A DNA stretch of 64,000 nucleotides, taken from positions 13,434,001 through 13,498,000 of the forward strand of contig JAWHQI010000019.1 of the NCBI GenBank assembly GCA_033032865.1. The letters run 5' to 3'. A program made the translations under genes and the position numbers. Below are positions 23,001 to 32,639 of the stretch, piece by piece; the stretch's first letter is position 1, and every line of letters starts with the position of its first letter. This stretch comes from Dactylorhiza incarnata. Its lineage: Eukaryota > Streptophyta > Magnoliopsida > Asparagales > Orchidaceae. The notes beneath the pieces are model-generated. The model was not told the DNA's origin, ran no database searches, and worked only from the letters and a program-made list of their open reading frames with translations.

Positions 23001-24345
23001 GTTAGTGGCAAGAGGCTACACTCAAACTCAAGGTATTGATTACCAAGAGACATTTGCTCCGGTGGCAAAGATGAATACTATCCGTGTTTTGTTATCATGT
23101 GCTGCATGCAAGGGATGGGATCTTCAACAACTGGATGTGAAGAATGCCTTCCTACATGGAGACTTAGAAGAGGAAGTATATATGTCTATGCCCCCTGGAC
23201 TTGCCCCAATTGGCTCAGAAGGGAAGGTCTGCAGACTGAAGAAAGCCCTTTATGGGTTAAAACAATCTCCAAGAGCTTGGTTTGGGAGACTTCACAAAGT
23301 CATGACCTCATTAGGCTATACTCAAAGCCATGCCGATCACACTTTATTTGTCAGACGAAAAGAGATGAAGGTGACTCTTCTGATTGTATACGTTGATGAT
23401 ATGGTTGTCACAGGTGATGACAGTGATGAGATTCAATCTCTAAAGCAAAGACTGGCAAGTGAGTTCGAAGTAAAAGACCTAGGAAAATTGAGGTATTTCC
23501 TAGGAATTGAAGTAGCAAGGTCAAAGCATGGGATTCATATCTCCCAACGGAAGTATGTCCTTGACTTATTAAAACAGACAGGAATGAGCGGGTGCAAACC
23601 CGCCGATACTCCTATTGAAGTGAACCACAAACTTGGACGAGATGATGGGGAGCTAGTAGAAGATATTTCAAGTTTCCAGAAGCTTGTTGGGAAGCTGATT
23701 TATCTATCACATACTCGTCCGGACATCTCTTATGCTGTAGGAGTGCTGAGCCAATACATGCACTCTCCCAGAATTCGACATCTCAATGCTGCGCACCGTG
23801 TTTTGAGGTATTTGAAGACCTCTCCTGGTAGAGGTATCTTATTCTCACCCAGTGATAACTTAAAAATTGAAGTCTATACTGATGCGGATTGTGCTGGATC
23901 AGTTGATGATAGGAGATCCACCACTGGTTATTGTTCCTTTGTTGGCTCTAACTTAGTCACTTGGAGAAGCAAAAAGCAACATGTGGTAGCTCGCTCAAGT
24001 GTTGAAGCTGAGTTTAGAGCTATGGCTCATGGTATATGTGAGGGGATGTGGTTGCGTACACTCATGAATGATCTGGGCTTACTTGAATCTGGCCCTTTCA
24101 ACCTATATTGTGACAACAAGGCTGCAATCAGCATAGCTCATAATCCGGTTCAGCATGATCGCACCAAGCACGTGGAAGTTGACCGACATTTCATTAAAGA
24201 AAATATTATGAAGGGAATTGTTTGTACCCCTTTTGTTCCTTCAGAAGGACAACTTGCTGATGTTCTTACTAAAGCTCTGTGTGAAAGACTGTTTGTAACC
24301 CTCAGTGGCAAGTTAGGCATGAAAGATATTACATGCCCAACTTGA
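20062..24345 (+). CDS. Copia gag-pol polyprotein, intact (1,427 aa)
   Basis: One frame encodes the whole polyprotein. I chose the ATG at 20062 (MSEVVTSSDG) because family-like gag begins there. The frame is also open upstream to an ATG at 19858, whose leucine/phenylalanine-rich extension looks untranslated. Domains: gag 1-260; zinc knuckle C261-X2-C264-X4-H269-X4-C274; protease with D384-S-G; integrase zinc region (HRRLGH..CDIC) then catalytic D568, D631 and E667 with the D-35-E spacing; RT with YVDD at 1110-1113; RNase H with YTDAD near 1272-1276 and YCDNKAA further on. It ends with TGA at 24343-24345. The protein makes the particle, cleaves itself, copies RNA and integrates cDNA. Confidence 0.96.
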   Translation: MSEVVTSSDGSQPAGSTRVGHDHLTSQITSIRLDATNYLPWSRSIALALKSRRLYGYVTGDITAPEESDSTWAKWESENSLVMPWLINSMQESIARNYLFLDSAADIWKRAESTYSQKGNTAQIFQLRRKIFLLRQGDRPPSAYFLEFTQLYQEYDHFVSLELVCSADALLVRAHEDRNRVFEFLHGLHREFDQIIVQILGRSPVPSLAETYSIVQQEYDRRQSWSSEVISSGSALLTSHSGITNSRDFKPKSTDKDHLMCDYCGRNRHTRDTCFKLHGFPQSRGGPTPRGGRGGGRGRGRSNFISPRSAHLTEVLDDSTSGVHSSEITSLPGSFSTDEMVLLRRMMQGLSTEPHPTPSSSFAHSGSPSAHSATVPPATHWIIDSGATNHMTGSSSGFVSYSPLSGRDKVSIADGTLSPIAGMGSIHCSALTLTSALHVPSFTRNLLSVSHITNSMNCSVTFFPSSCVFQDLKTKAVIGSGSMRDGLYVFDSAVHQALHAHRLPLLSTWHRRLGHPSTTTIQSLFPAFSPSVFKTFTCDICELAKHKRVSFNHLSTPCSVPLHTIHSDVWGPCPVASISGCSWFVTFIDCYSRTTWVYLMRNKNEVFPLFQQFHKMISTQFGATIKILRSDNGREYIDSNFERYLSDLGIIHQTSCVHSPAQNGVAERKNRHLLEVTRCLLFTMSLPKYYWGDALLTAAYLINRMPSRLLDNRTPLHKLGIPPTTLLPRVFGCVCFVHIHHIARTKLDPRALRCVFIGYSPTQKGYKCYHPPSKKVIVSMDVTFHETTSYYESSLQGELSHLEVSTPLLPLPIPPSYNVPPSPPTHIPKEPNVDIPKEKEQELQVYTRRNKRPNTQPLSIISEPVPDSSSASLELPIALRKGIRSSTKHPLSNYVSYDSLTSSYKAFVTSLSSASIPGTWQEAVGHPKWAKAMMEEMHALEKNHTWDLVDLPPGKKIVGCRWIFTVKQNSDGIVERFKARLVARGYTQTQGIDYQETFAPVAKMNTIRVLLSCAACKGWDLQQLDVKNAFLHGDLEEEVYMSMPPGLAPIGSEGKVCRLKKALYGLKQSPRAWFGRLHKVMTSLGYTQSHADHTLFVRRKEMKVTLLIVYVDDMVVTGDDSDEIQSLKQRLASEFEVKDLGKLRYFLGIEVARSKHGIHISQRKYVLDLLKQTGMSGCKPADTPIEVNHKLGRDDGELVEDISSFQKLVGKLIYLSHTRPDISYAVGVLSQYMHSPRIRHLNAAHRVLRYLKTSPGRGILFSPSDNLKIEVYTDADCAGSVDDRRSTTGYCSFVGSNLVTWRSKKQHVVARSSVEAEFRAMAHGICEGMWLRTLMNDLGLLESGPFNLYCDNKAAISIAHNPVQHDRTKHVEVDRHFIKENIMKGIVCTPFVPSEGQLADVLTKALCERLFVTLSGKLGMKDITCPT

Positions 24346-24352
24346 GGGGGAG
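24344..24352 (+). other. Polypurine tract, copia element 2
   Basis: GAGGGGGAG overlaps the last bases of the stop codon and ends at the LTR boundary. It primes plus-strand DNA synthesis. Confidence 0.88.
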
Positions 24353-24470
24353 TGTTAGGTTTATGATTTTATTTTTATCTTTTATCTTTTTTACCCATGT
24401 ACTCTCCCCTCTTATATAAAGGGGACCCCTCATTATTCTAAGTATGATGTTACGTTGCCCTAAGCCAACA
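24353..24470 (+). repeat. 3' LTR, copia element 2
   Basis: This LTR is identical to the 5' LTR over 118 bases. Confidence 0.95.
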
Positions 24471-24475
24471 ACAAT

Positions 24476-25095
24476 TAATGCGTGTTTTCTTCACTTTGAA
24501 AAACAATTTCAAACAGATGATTATTGTTTGAAACCTATTAAAACGGGGGAGATAATCAGCTAAACCATGAAATAACATATCATGATGCTGCTGTATGAAA
24601 TTATAGATTCTGATGGTTCTGATCACGTCAGAACTTATCGCACACGATTAGAAAGGATTGCGTGATCAAACTTGATCGATCATGCACGAATAGAAAATGA
24701 TTGTGTGCGATCGAGTTTGATCACACAGAATGATCGTGCCGTACGTCCATTGTGAACGCTTGGTCAAAACTGAGTGTGCCCATTGTTCAACATTTATCTT
24801 CTCCAACTCAATCAAGACCTTTCAGGGCAATTCAGACAATAAAATATTGAAAAAGGGAATGGTTGCACAAAAAGAACATTAATATAGCATACTTTTTCAT
24901 CTTGGAAATGATTTCTACCATAAGTTATTCATTTACATTTTCAGATGTGCTTTCCTTTCTACTTCTGTCTGTTGCTTCAGCAAGCTTCGAGAAACGCGGC
25001 ACAGAGCACGCCACAATAAAACAAAGAAATTTTATTATTGGTTAGTATTGGGGCATCTAAGAAATTTTTGTATAGCTTATTGTCTCATGCTGTCT
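24476..25095. other. Intergenic with a 16-bp imperfect inverted repeat
   Basis: GTGATCAAACTTGATC (24662-24677) and GATCGAGTTTGATCAC (24709-24724) pair at 15 of 16 positions around a 31-base loop. No gene is seen. Confidence 0.55.
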
Positions 25096-25187
25096 TTGCG
25101 CACCGATTGAGATGTTGTCTTGTGATCTTGAGTTCACGGGTTTGAGTTCTGGAAGCAGCCTCTTGCAAAAATGCATGCATGGTAATA
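25096..25187 (+). mobile_element. Au-like SINE fragment
   Basis: On the plus strand, a gttgtcttgtgatcttgagttcacgggttt-like stretch is followed by GGAAGCAGCCTCTTGCAAAA. This is the box-B region and central part of the Au-type SINE also present at 4394-4596. The 3' terminal part (GGGCTGCCC) is missing. Confidence 0.65.
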
Positions 25188-25652
25188 GTTTGAATTTAGA
25201 CTCTAAATTGCTTGTAAATAAACTTTGAGGTGGATATTGTTTTTTCATGCAGGCTTATGCAGTAGGTTCTGTGCGCATCAGTCCAGTAACCTCAGGAAAT
25301 AAATGCTGTCAATTTAGGAGGGAGGATATCATGCACTGACAAGTGGGAGAGAATAAGTATGTATGCTCATGGAGCTATCATTTTATCCTACTTGCTCCTA
25401 GCCGTTGATATTTAAATTAATTGGCAGTGGAGGCTGTTGTTGTCAGCACTCTCCAGATGGCAACCGCGGATAATATCCATCCATTAAATTGACAGAACTC
25501 TACCTTGATTGCTGCCAGCTTTAATGAATTGCCAGCATTCTTTCTTCATACCCTCTTGCCCGGTATGCAATGCCCCTGTCCACACCTTCCCATCATCATA
25601 ATATCTAATATATATTTTCTTTCTGGATAGCGAATCACTGTTAGATATTCTC

Positions 25653-25702
<50 letters not shown>

Positions 25703-26273
25703 GTGCGTGTGCGCGTGTGTTACGGGATTTGGCAAAAAATGAAAGAGAAAATAACATAGACAACACAAAATTTGTATAGTTCACCTTAAGATTGGCTACG
25801 CCCACGGGCAGCAATATCGTTTCAACGAAGAACAAAGACGATTATAGGAGAGTAGGCACTTATTATGTAACTCCGGATTTTAGAATAACAGAAGTTTTAT
25901 AAATACTCCATACAATACAAAATCACCAAAATACTCTTAAAAATATACAAACTTTTTTGCCGGCGTCATGTCCTCAGATCCGTGGCCCATTTTCAACTGC
26001 GTCCTCGCTTGATGTGCAGGCGCCACATATTACGAGCTAGGGAGTCTTTATATGGTTTTAGATTTGATACATATAAATAATTACCCAAACTTCTCCCGGT
26101 GGTCAGCATAATTACTGAGTTGCACCTCTTTTTCTTTTCAAATTATAAACTCCCATATAAGTTTAGATTTCATAACACATGACAAATACCCCCTAAAGAT
26201 TTTCTCAAGGGGTGTTTTTCTGCAGCATGTTATGAAAGAAACTTACATGTGACTATGTGAGTATTGGGATTAG
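25188..26273. other. Intergenic
   Basis: No gene is seen. The stretch contains the CT microsatellite listed separately. At 25790-26090 it is unique-looking AT-rich DNA. Confidence 0.5.
25655..25699. repeat. (CT)n microsatellite
   Basis: About 22 CT units are followed by GT-rich alternation (GTGTGCGTGTGCGCGTGTGT). Confidence 0.95.
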
Positions 26274-26941
26274 GGCTCTGTTTGGCTCAGCTGCAGTGAT
26301 TGAAAAATCAGTGGGGGGGGGGGGGGGGGGGGGGGGAAGCAATGGTGAAATAATCAGCCGTTTTGCAGAATGATGAAATAATCATTGAAATTGTTTGGAT
26401 GATCAATGTTTGCAGTGCTGTTTAACAACTTTATTTTATAAATATTATATAAATAAACTATATTTATTAAAATTATATTATAAATTGATATTATTTTGAT
26501 AATTAATATAATATAACATAAATTATATATATATATTATTTTAATAATTAGTCATATTAAAAATACTTTATTTATAAAGCATTATAAATTATAAATTATA
26601 ATCCCTCAAATAATAATACGTTATTTATAAAACATTATAAATTATAAATTATAATCCCTTAAATAATAATACGTTACTTATAAAGCATTATAAATTATAA
26701 ATTATAATCCATTAAATAATAATCCATTATTTATATATTAAGCATTATATTATAAATTATTTTTATAAATATTAATACGTTTTTTAAATATAAAGCATTA
26801 TATGCTATTTTTACTATAAATTATTTATAAAGCATTATAAAACATTTTTTAAATTTTAAGCAGCAGCCACCGTGATGGCCCTTCCCATCTCTTTTGGAAG
26901 TAGCGGTCCCCCACTCCTAAAACGCTGCGCCAAACAAAGCC
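26274..26941. mobile_element. MITE-like element, 668 bp, TSD TAG
   Basis: The termini are GGCTCTGTTTGGC at the left and GCCAAACAAAGCC at the right, 12 of 13 matching when reverse-complemented. Both flanks are TAG. The interior is extremely AT-rich, with a tandem motif (AAATTATAATCC..TAATAATACGTTA..TATAAAGCATTAT) repeated about four times at 26580-26760. A 24-base G tract lies near the left end. It is non-coding. Confidence 0.75.
26313..26336. repeat. Poly(G) tract, 24 bases
   Basis: An uninterrupted G run sits 40 bases inside the left end of the MITE-like element. Confidence 0.9.
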
Positions 26942-27149
26942 TAGGTATAATCTCACACGTTGGAGAATTAACGTATGTTGTAAATGTAGTAGGAAAATGA
27001 GATCTATGGCCCGTTCGACCCGGTATTTTTGCTCCGGTGAGTTTGGATAAAATGCCAGTGTCAGAAAATATTGGTTTGGCATGACAGCGTTTATGACCGC
27101 CATTGAGAGAAAAAACTATTTAAAACTATTAAACATACAAATAGATTAA

Positions 27150-27334
27150 GACTCCATTTGGCGTGGTGGTGGTGGTGATCCTGAACGCGGTGGTAAAACT
27201 GTCATTCATGAAAGAACGCCTAAGGAACTTCATTCACTTTTATGTTCAAGTGGATGAAGTTTCTTAGGTGGACGTTCATGAATGATGATTTTACCATCGC
27301 GTTCATGACCGCCACCATTGTACCAAACAGAACC
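27150..27334. mobile_element. MITE A of an adjacent pair, 185 bp
   Basis: The termini are GACTCCATTTGGC and CCAAACAGAACC, with TAA at both flanks (27147-27149, 27335-27337). The interior folds back: TCATTCATGAAAGAACG..CTAAGGAACTTCATTCACTT pairs with AAGTGGATGAAGTTTCTTAGG..CGTTCATGAATGA. It is the same family as 1436-1640. Confidence 0.75.
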
Positions 27335-27337
27335 TAA

Positions 27338-27519
27338 GACTCCGTTTGACATGGTGGCGGCGGTCGTGAACATGAGGGTTAAACAATCATTTGTTAACGC
27401 CAACCTAAGAAACTTTATCCACTTTTATGTTTAAACGGATGAAGTTTTTTAGGTGGTCGTTAATGAATGACGGTTTAACCCATGCGTTTACGATTGCCAT
27501 CGCTGTGCCACACAAAGCC
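27338..27519. mobile_element. MITE B of an adjacent pair, 182 bp
   Basis: It starts GACTCCGTTTGAC directly after the TAA that ends MITE A, and ends CACACAAAGCC followed by TAA (27520-27522). The fold-back interior resembles MITE A in order and sequence, with many substitutions. Confidence 0.75.
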
Positions 27520-27837
27520 TAACTTAGGTGAGGTCGGACGTTCCGTTCACATGCATGGTGGTCGGACTGACTCCTAATCATTGGTGTTTAGGGATGAATT
27601 TGTCCCGAATTGATAGACGAAAGTTCCAGCTGGATGAGTGGATTTTTGTTGCATGGATTTGACGTTGTAAAGGTTTAATTCCATGGTGGGAGCCGAGATG
27701 ATCTTTCTGAAAAGCTTTCCATGGTGGGAGCCGATGATCTTTCTGAAAAGCCTGAGGTTCAATGATATCGGGCAAGCATGGAGTTTGTTGCATGATGATG
27801 AGGTACGACGCAAGTAAACAAAAAATAATAATAAAAA

Positions 27838-27945
27838 AAAGTGCAGCTAGCATCCCTGCACAGTGAGGGTCTGGGGAAGGGCCCTACTACAAGGGTGAAA
27901 TGTAGACAAACTTTACTTTTTATTTTCGCAAGAGGTTGCTTCCCT
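27838..27945 (-). mobile_element. Au-like SINE fragment
   Basis: Read on the plus strand, GCATCCCTGCACAGTGAGGG, then GGGGAAGGGCCC, then CTACAAGGGTGAAATGTAG, then GCAAGAGGTTGCTTCC follow the order of the reversed Au SINE at 4394-4596. The tRNA-like part is missing. Confidence 0.7.
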
Positions 27946-29636
27946 AAACAAAAATAATAATACGGAAAATAAATTAATCTATGCGCACGGTTGATGGACG
28001 ATCTGCCTCATAACTTCATGACATAGAGATTGCAAACTACAGAGATCTCAATCTAGAACACAAAATTGCACTTCTACCTCTCTCCTCCGTTGTGCTACCA
28101 TGAAAGAATGAAGACTTCTCTACGGGACTATTCTCATGGTCCTTTGATGCAAGTTACTTTGTTTTCCTCTCTCCTAGCAGATTTCTCTCCCCGTTGCTCA
28201 CTCCCAGGCTCTCTCGTGAGCTCCTCCGATACTGCCTCAACCTCACGTTTTCATTGCACTATGGTTTTGCCCCTCACTGTTCATATGACCGTCGAGAAAA
28301 AACCCGCAAATAGTATTCTCCGTAGTAGGAAGAGCCGGTGATTGGGGGAGGGCGGCAGCCGAGGTGTTGGAGTAGAGGTGGAAAATGATGTGAGAGATAG
28401 CGGTGATGATGTCGGAGGTGATTTGTTTTTCTTGCTCTTACTCTCCCCTCATCAGTGTCCCTCCCTTTCTCTAAATCAAGCCGTCTACAATTTTGGATTT
28501 GTTTGGGGCGGCGGTGGCAATGAGAAAAGTTCTATTCTCACCGCCATCGTCCTTTTTAGATTGTTTGGATGAGATATATTTTTTAAGAAATGTGTTTTGG
28601 GGGTTTTTTGAACCGCTTGTCTAATATGATTTTCTAAAAATCGTTTTATCTGCTTTCAACTTTTCCTCTTATATTCGAGGATTTATGAAAGTCACTCCTA
28701 AATCATTTGCAATTTGTCTTTCTTCCTTCTCATCACTGCAAAGATTTTCTTCTCTCATTCGTGATTCTTTACTTATTCGTGATCTTTACTTCTAGCCGAT
28801 GACATTTTGTAATTTGCTTATTTAAGATTTATATAATATTTATTTATTCCATTAATGTATAGCCTAAAAAATATTTTTATTATTAAAAACTTAAACAATT
28901 ATTACTAAAATGTTTCTCATCTCTGTTAAAAGCACTGAAATGTATATTTTTCAAAACAACTTTCTGAACAGCTCTAATTTTACAATTTGTTTCTCATCTC
29001 TGTTTTTTTTCACCTGCCACTACCGCCCAAAAAGCTTTGATGGAGGGAATGTGGTTATCACTTGCCTTGTCATTGAGAGGACGACCGCCACTCCGCTCTC
29101 CCTCACCATTAAGTATAATATATATAGGAGTGATGTAGGTAGCATACCTTCTTTTTGGGAATGCAAAACGTGTAAGAGTTCCTCGTGTGAATGCATTGGA
29201 TTTTCTAATAATATAGCATTGAAAGGCATGTAATCAACTATATATGACTTTTAGATGTGGAGCTGTATGAAGGCATAGTAGTAGCATTTACTCGAAACAA
29301 ATGAATATAATTAAGAGTTACGCAGACCATATGCACTTGAATTTGATATCAACTTTTTCGCTTGAATCAAGATTCTATTGTACAAAGTTTCTAAAAATAT
29401 TAAAAGCTTCGTTATCAAAGAATATACTGTTCCATACATAAGAGGACACCCACTTGAAAGCTCGAAAGAGAAAGAGAAAGCGCGCTGTGATACGGGCACA
29501 ACTGCACAAACACCCTCTAGAGTCAGGGTATGAGTCGCCCAATAATCAAGCTATTATAGGGAGCGGTTGGCCCAGTGTGCAGCCGAGGAGCAGGCGGTAA
29601 ATATTAAAAAAAGAATCTTAATTTGAGCCATACTAA
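27946..29636. other. Intergenic, downstream of the YUCCA gene
   Basis: I found no gene. Open frames at 28066-28341, 28342-28572 and 28910-29233 have no recognisable domain. Confidence 0.5.
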
Positions 29637-29639
29637 TTA

Positions 29640-29769
29640 GGCTTCGTTTGGGAGGACTTATTTTCACCGGTTAAGCAGTTACGACCGCATGAACCGGACC
29701 TTAATTAAGGCTCGGTTCATGCGGTCGTAACCGCTTGACCGGTGAAAATAAGTCCTCCCAAACAGAGCA
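29640..29769. mobile_element. Near-perfect hairpin MITE, about 130 bp
   Basis: The left arm reads CTTCGTTTGGGAGGACTTAT.. through a ..GACCGCATGAACCG end. The right arm is its reverse complement with only a few mismatches, around a short AT loop (TTAATTAAGG region). The termini (GGCTTCGTTTGG type) match the other MITEs here. Flanks are TTA and TAA, so the duplication is imperfect. It lies about 220 bases beyond the stop codon of the YUCCA gene. Confidence 0.85.
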
Positions 29770-29988
29770 TAAGAGCTCAGCATAAAGACCATCAAAGGGT
29801 TAGAAAGGCGGTTCCTGCTCCTTGTTCGGTTCCAAATAAATAACTATTGGAATCATGGTGTTGAGCCATCATAAAGATTTCATTGACCCGGTGAATTTTG
29901 CCCCCGAAACTCCATTGTTGCTCCTTTGAAAGAATGGATTCTCACGATCACATTCATTCTCTTCCCGGAAAAAGGTGATCCAGAGGTA

Positions 29989-32453
29989 TTAGATCTTTGT
30001 GATACATCTTTTATGGCAAGGTCCAAATCTCTTGTGCTGTTCATTATCATCATTCCAGGACTTCCCAATCTCCTCTGCAACCTTCATGGCATCAAAACCT
30101 GCACCTGATAACCCCCTCTTTGTGAAACCAACTGCGAAGAGTCCATTTTTTTCCCTTCCAGCTATTGGGGAATGCCTGCTTTGGGATGCCATCACTGCTG
30201 AAAAAATCACTTCCCTGCAGTTTTAAAATTAGAAACATATTAGTTGTGTATGTCCAGATCTTACAATCGTGTCCAGATATTTCATGTGCAGTGTGTAGCG
30301 GTGATATTATCCAATCACTATAAAAAATAAGCTTTTAGTGACGAAATATTTAATGATAAAATAAATAATTTTAGTAATAAAAAAATAATTATTATTGCAT
30401 TGTACAACTAGTGATTAAATTAATCTGATCACTAAATATATTTAGTGACAAAAAAATTTTATTGCTAATAATGTACATTTAGTGACGAAAAATAGTTGTC
30501 ACTAATAATGCACATTTAGTGACGAAAAATAATTGTCACTATAAATGTACATTTAGTGATGAAAATTAGTTGTCACTAACAATATATATTTAATGACAAA
30601 AATTTATTTGATCACTAAGAACATTTTGTGACGCCCCTTTTGCAATCATTTTGTGACGGATTAAATTAAGACACTAAATGTCTTTAGTGATCAAATCGCA
30701 AAATTTAGTGACCAAAATTTTCGTCACTAAATGTCAATTTTCTTGTAGTAAACGCTAACCCTATAATGTAACGTGGCGCATAATGTATGCAACAAAACTA
30801 AGTTGGGTACATAAAATTGCGGTTGGGTTGGTTACTGTCTTCCTCGCACCCGAGAACCACGTCATGCATAATATCCAGTGGACAATAAATATGAATTATA
30901 CTATTTGTAAAAAAAAATACTCCATTTCTAATGTGCCGCGCCATCAAAATCATCAATACTGTTCATTATTAAAAAAAAAATAGTTTGTTATTTGAAGAAA
31001 AAAAAGAGGAGATGAGGGGGGAATGAAGAATTGGGCCCGTGCAGCAATATGAGATATGATCTATTTGGGGCAGACATATTATTACAATTTAATAATTTAA
31101 TTATAATTTTTGATGTAATTTATACGCACTCAAAGCAATTGTACGGGCCCATTCACAATCAAGAGCAGTCGGCATGTGTATAAACCCAATGCCCCCACTG
31201 CTATTAATTATATATAAGTCTGAGTTTTTAAATTTTGTAAATACTTATTAAAAAAAGAGTAAATTTTGAATGATGAATGTTGCGGTTCCCTCCTCAAGAA
31301 TACAGTGCGTGTAAATTATGTGATGTTTGAGATTCTATATATATACCTGCAACCATGAAGAAACATTGCTGCGATATCCAGTAGCGAAGATAACCGAATC
31401 GATTTCGAGGATTCTTCGGTCGACAAGCTCCACTTTTCCGGGCAAGAACCTCCTCACTCCGGGAACTATTTTAATTTCCCCGGTCTTAATCTTCCCGAGT
31501 GCTCCGATATCCAAAACCGGCGTTCTTCCATGAGTGTTCTTCAGCTCAAGGGGACCAGTGGCCGGTCTTTTCAACCCATATTTCTCTACTTTACCCAGCG
31601 CGACTCTTGACAACAGTAGCACAATTTTATCAACCAGCCACAGCGGCAGCCATTTCATCATCGACACCGCCATCTCAAACGTCGATTTTCCAAACACCTC
31701 CCGCGGAAGCACATGAACCTGCCAAAACGGTCTCCGTTATCAGACAAACTATTATCAAAGTCAAAATAGTCAACATGTCGGAGAATCAAGACTAACCGAG
31801 TCACGAACCACCATGGAAGGGAAGGCATTATGATCGCAGAGGTCCAGGGACACTTCCATGCCGGAGTTTCCACAGCCGACAACCAGAACCCTCTTTCCGG
31901 CGAACTCATTGCCAGACTTATAATCACAAACGTGCGATACGCTACCTCCAAACTCCTCCATCCCCTCCATCTGGCCGGGGATCACCTTCTCCGCATTCTC
32001 TCCGGTAGCCACCACCACCCACCTCCCGATATACTTCACCTCGCCGTCTCCGGAGGTCTTCACCGTCCACAGCCTGCTTGCCTCGTCGTACCTCGCGGAC
32101 AGCACCGTCCGGTTGAAGTGGGGGCAGATATTGAAGCTTCGAGCGTAGGATTCCAAGTAGTCAATGAACTGGTGCTTGTCAGGGTACTGAGGGTAGTGAT
32201 CAGGAAAAGAGAGGAGCGGCAGTTGGCAGAATTGCTTGGGGAGATGAAGCTTCAGGCGGTCGTAGGTTCGGCGCTGCCATAAGGAAGCAATGCAGTCGGC
32301 GCGTTCGACGATTATGAAGGGGACGCCTTGAGCGGTAAGGCAGGCGGCCGTGCCCAGACCTGAAGGTCCGGCGCCGACGATGATTGGCCCGTTCACCCAC
32401 ACGGACCTTTGGGGAGAGAAGTCTTCGAAGATGTCGGTGGGTTGATCAGCCAT
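29989..32453 (-). CDS. YUC: YUCCA-type flavin monooxygenase, 3 exons, frameshift in exon 3
   Basis: Exon 1 is 31797-32453 (codons 1-219, ATG at 32453). Exon 2 is 31347-31718 (codons 220-343). Exon 3 is 29989-30214, ending in TAA. Introns of 78 and 1,132 bases have GT..AG borders (donors GTTAGT and GTATAT, acceptors TTGGCAG and CTGCAG) and are in phase. FAD site VGAGPSG is at residues 26-32, NADPH site VGCGNSG at 192-198, and FATGYRSNV at 330-338. YUCCA enzymes convert indole-3-pyruvate to the auxin indole-3-acetic acid using NADPH and O2. The expected length of about 417 residues fits. Odd: an A7 run (30146-30152) replaces the expected A6, so the conserved [21 protein letters not shown] end is one base out of frame and a stop soon follows. 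It is either a pseudogene or a sequencing error. Confidence 0.9.
30316..30750. mobile_element. Non-autonomous CACTA-type element in intron 2
   Basis: The left end begins CACTATAAAAAATAAGC. The right end, reverse-complemented, begins (T)ACTACAAGAAAATTGACA, which is the common En/Spm-type plant terminus CACTACAAGAAAA with one change. Both ends carry the subterminal TTTAGTGACGA. The interior is a series of TAGTGACGAAAAAT/TTGTCACTA repeats in both orientations, as expected of transposase binding arrays. Length is 435 bp with no coding. Flanks AAT/AAC are compatible with a 3-bp duplication with one change. Confidence 0.8.
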
Positions 32454-32462
32454 GGCGCGCGG

Positions 32463-32566
<104 letters not shown>

Positions 32567-32604
32567 CTTCGTTCCAGAATTAGGGAGGGTTGGGAAGTGA
32601 AGTG

Positions 32605-32615
32605 GATTAAATAGA
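32605..32615 (-). promoter_or_regulatory. TATA-like box upstream of YUCCA gene
   Basis: On the minus strand GTCTATTTAAT lies about 155 bases upstream of the start codon, on the far side of the CT tract. It is the best core-promoter candidate in the first 300 bases. It is a weak match. Confidence 0.4.
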
Positions 32616-32639
32616 CAGTTACAGCCTGCATGTCGCATG

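Larger units (their letters stand above)
19364..24470 (+). mobile_element. Ty1/copia element 2, intact, identical LTRs
   Basis: This is a 5,107-bp element with two 118-bp LTRs (19364-19481, 24353-24470) that I compared base by base and found identical. The 5-bp duplication is ACAAT (19359-19363, 24471-24475). It has a primer site, an uninterrupted gag-pol frame and a polypurine tract touching the stop codon. Short LTRs and a total near 5 kb are usual for the Ale/Retrofit type of copia, but lineage needs a tree. Zero LTR divergence means a very recent insertion, and nothing visible prevents autonomy. Confidence 0.96.

Noticed and set aside
24863..25045. 60-codon plus-strand frame as a secreted or membrane peptide
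   Set aside because: It is hydrophobic, but no start context, homologue or neighbouring gene supports it.
28066..29233. Small genes between the MITEs and the YUCCA gene
   Set aside because: The three frames of 76-107 codons have no recognisable motif, no splice context and ordinary intergenic composition.
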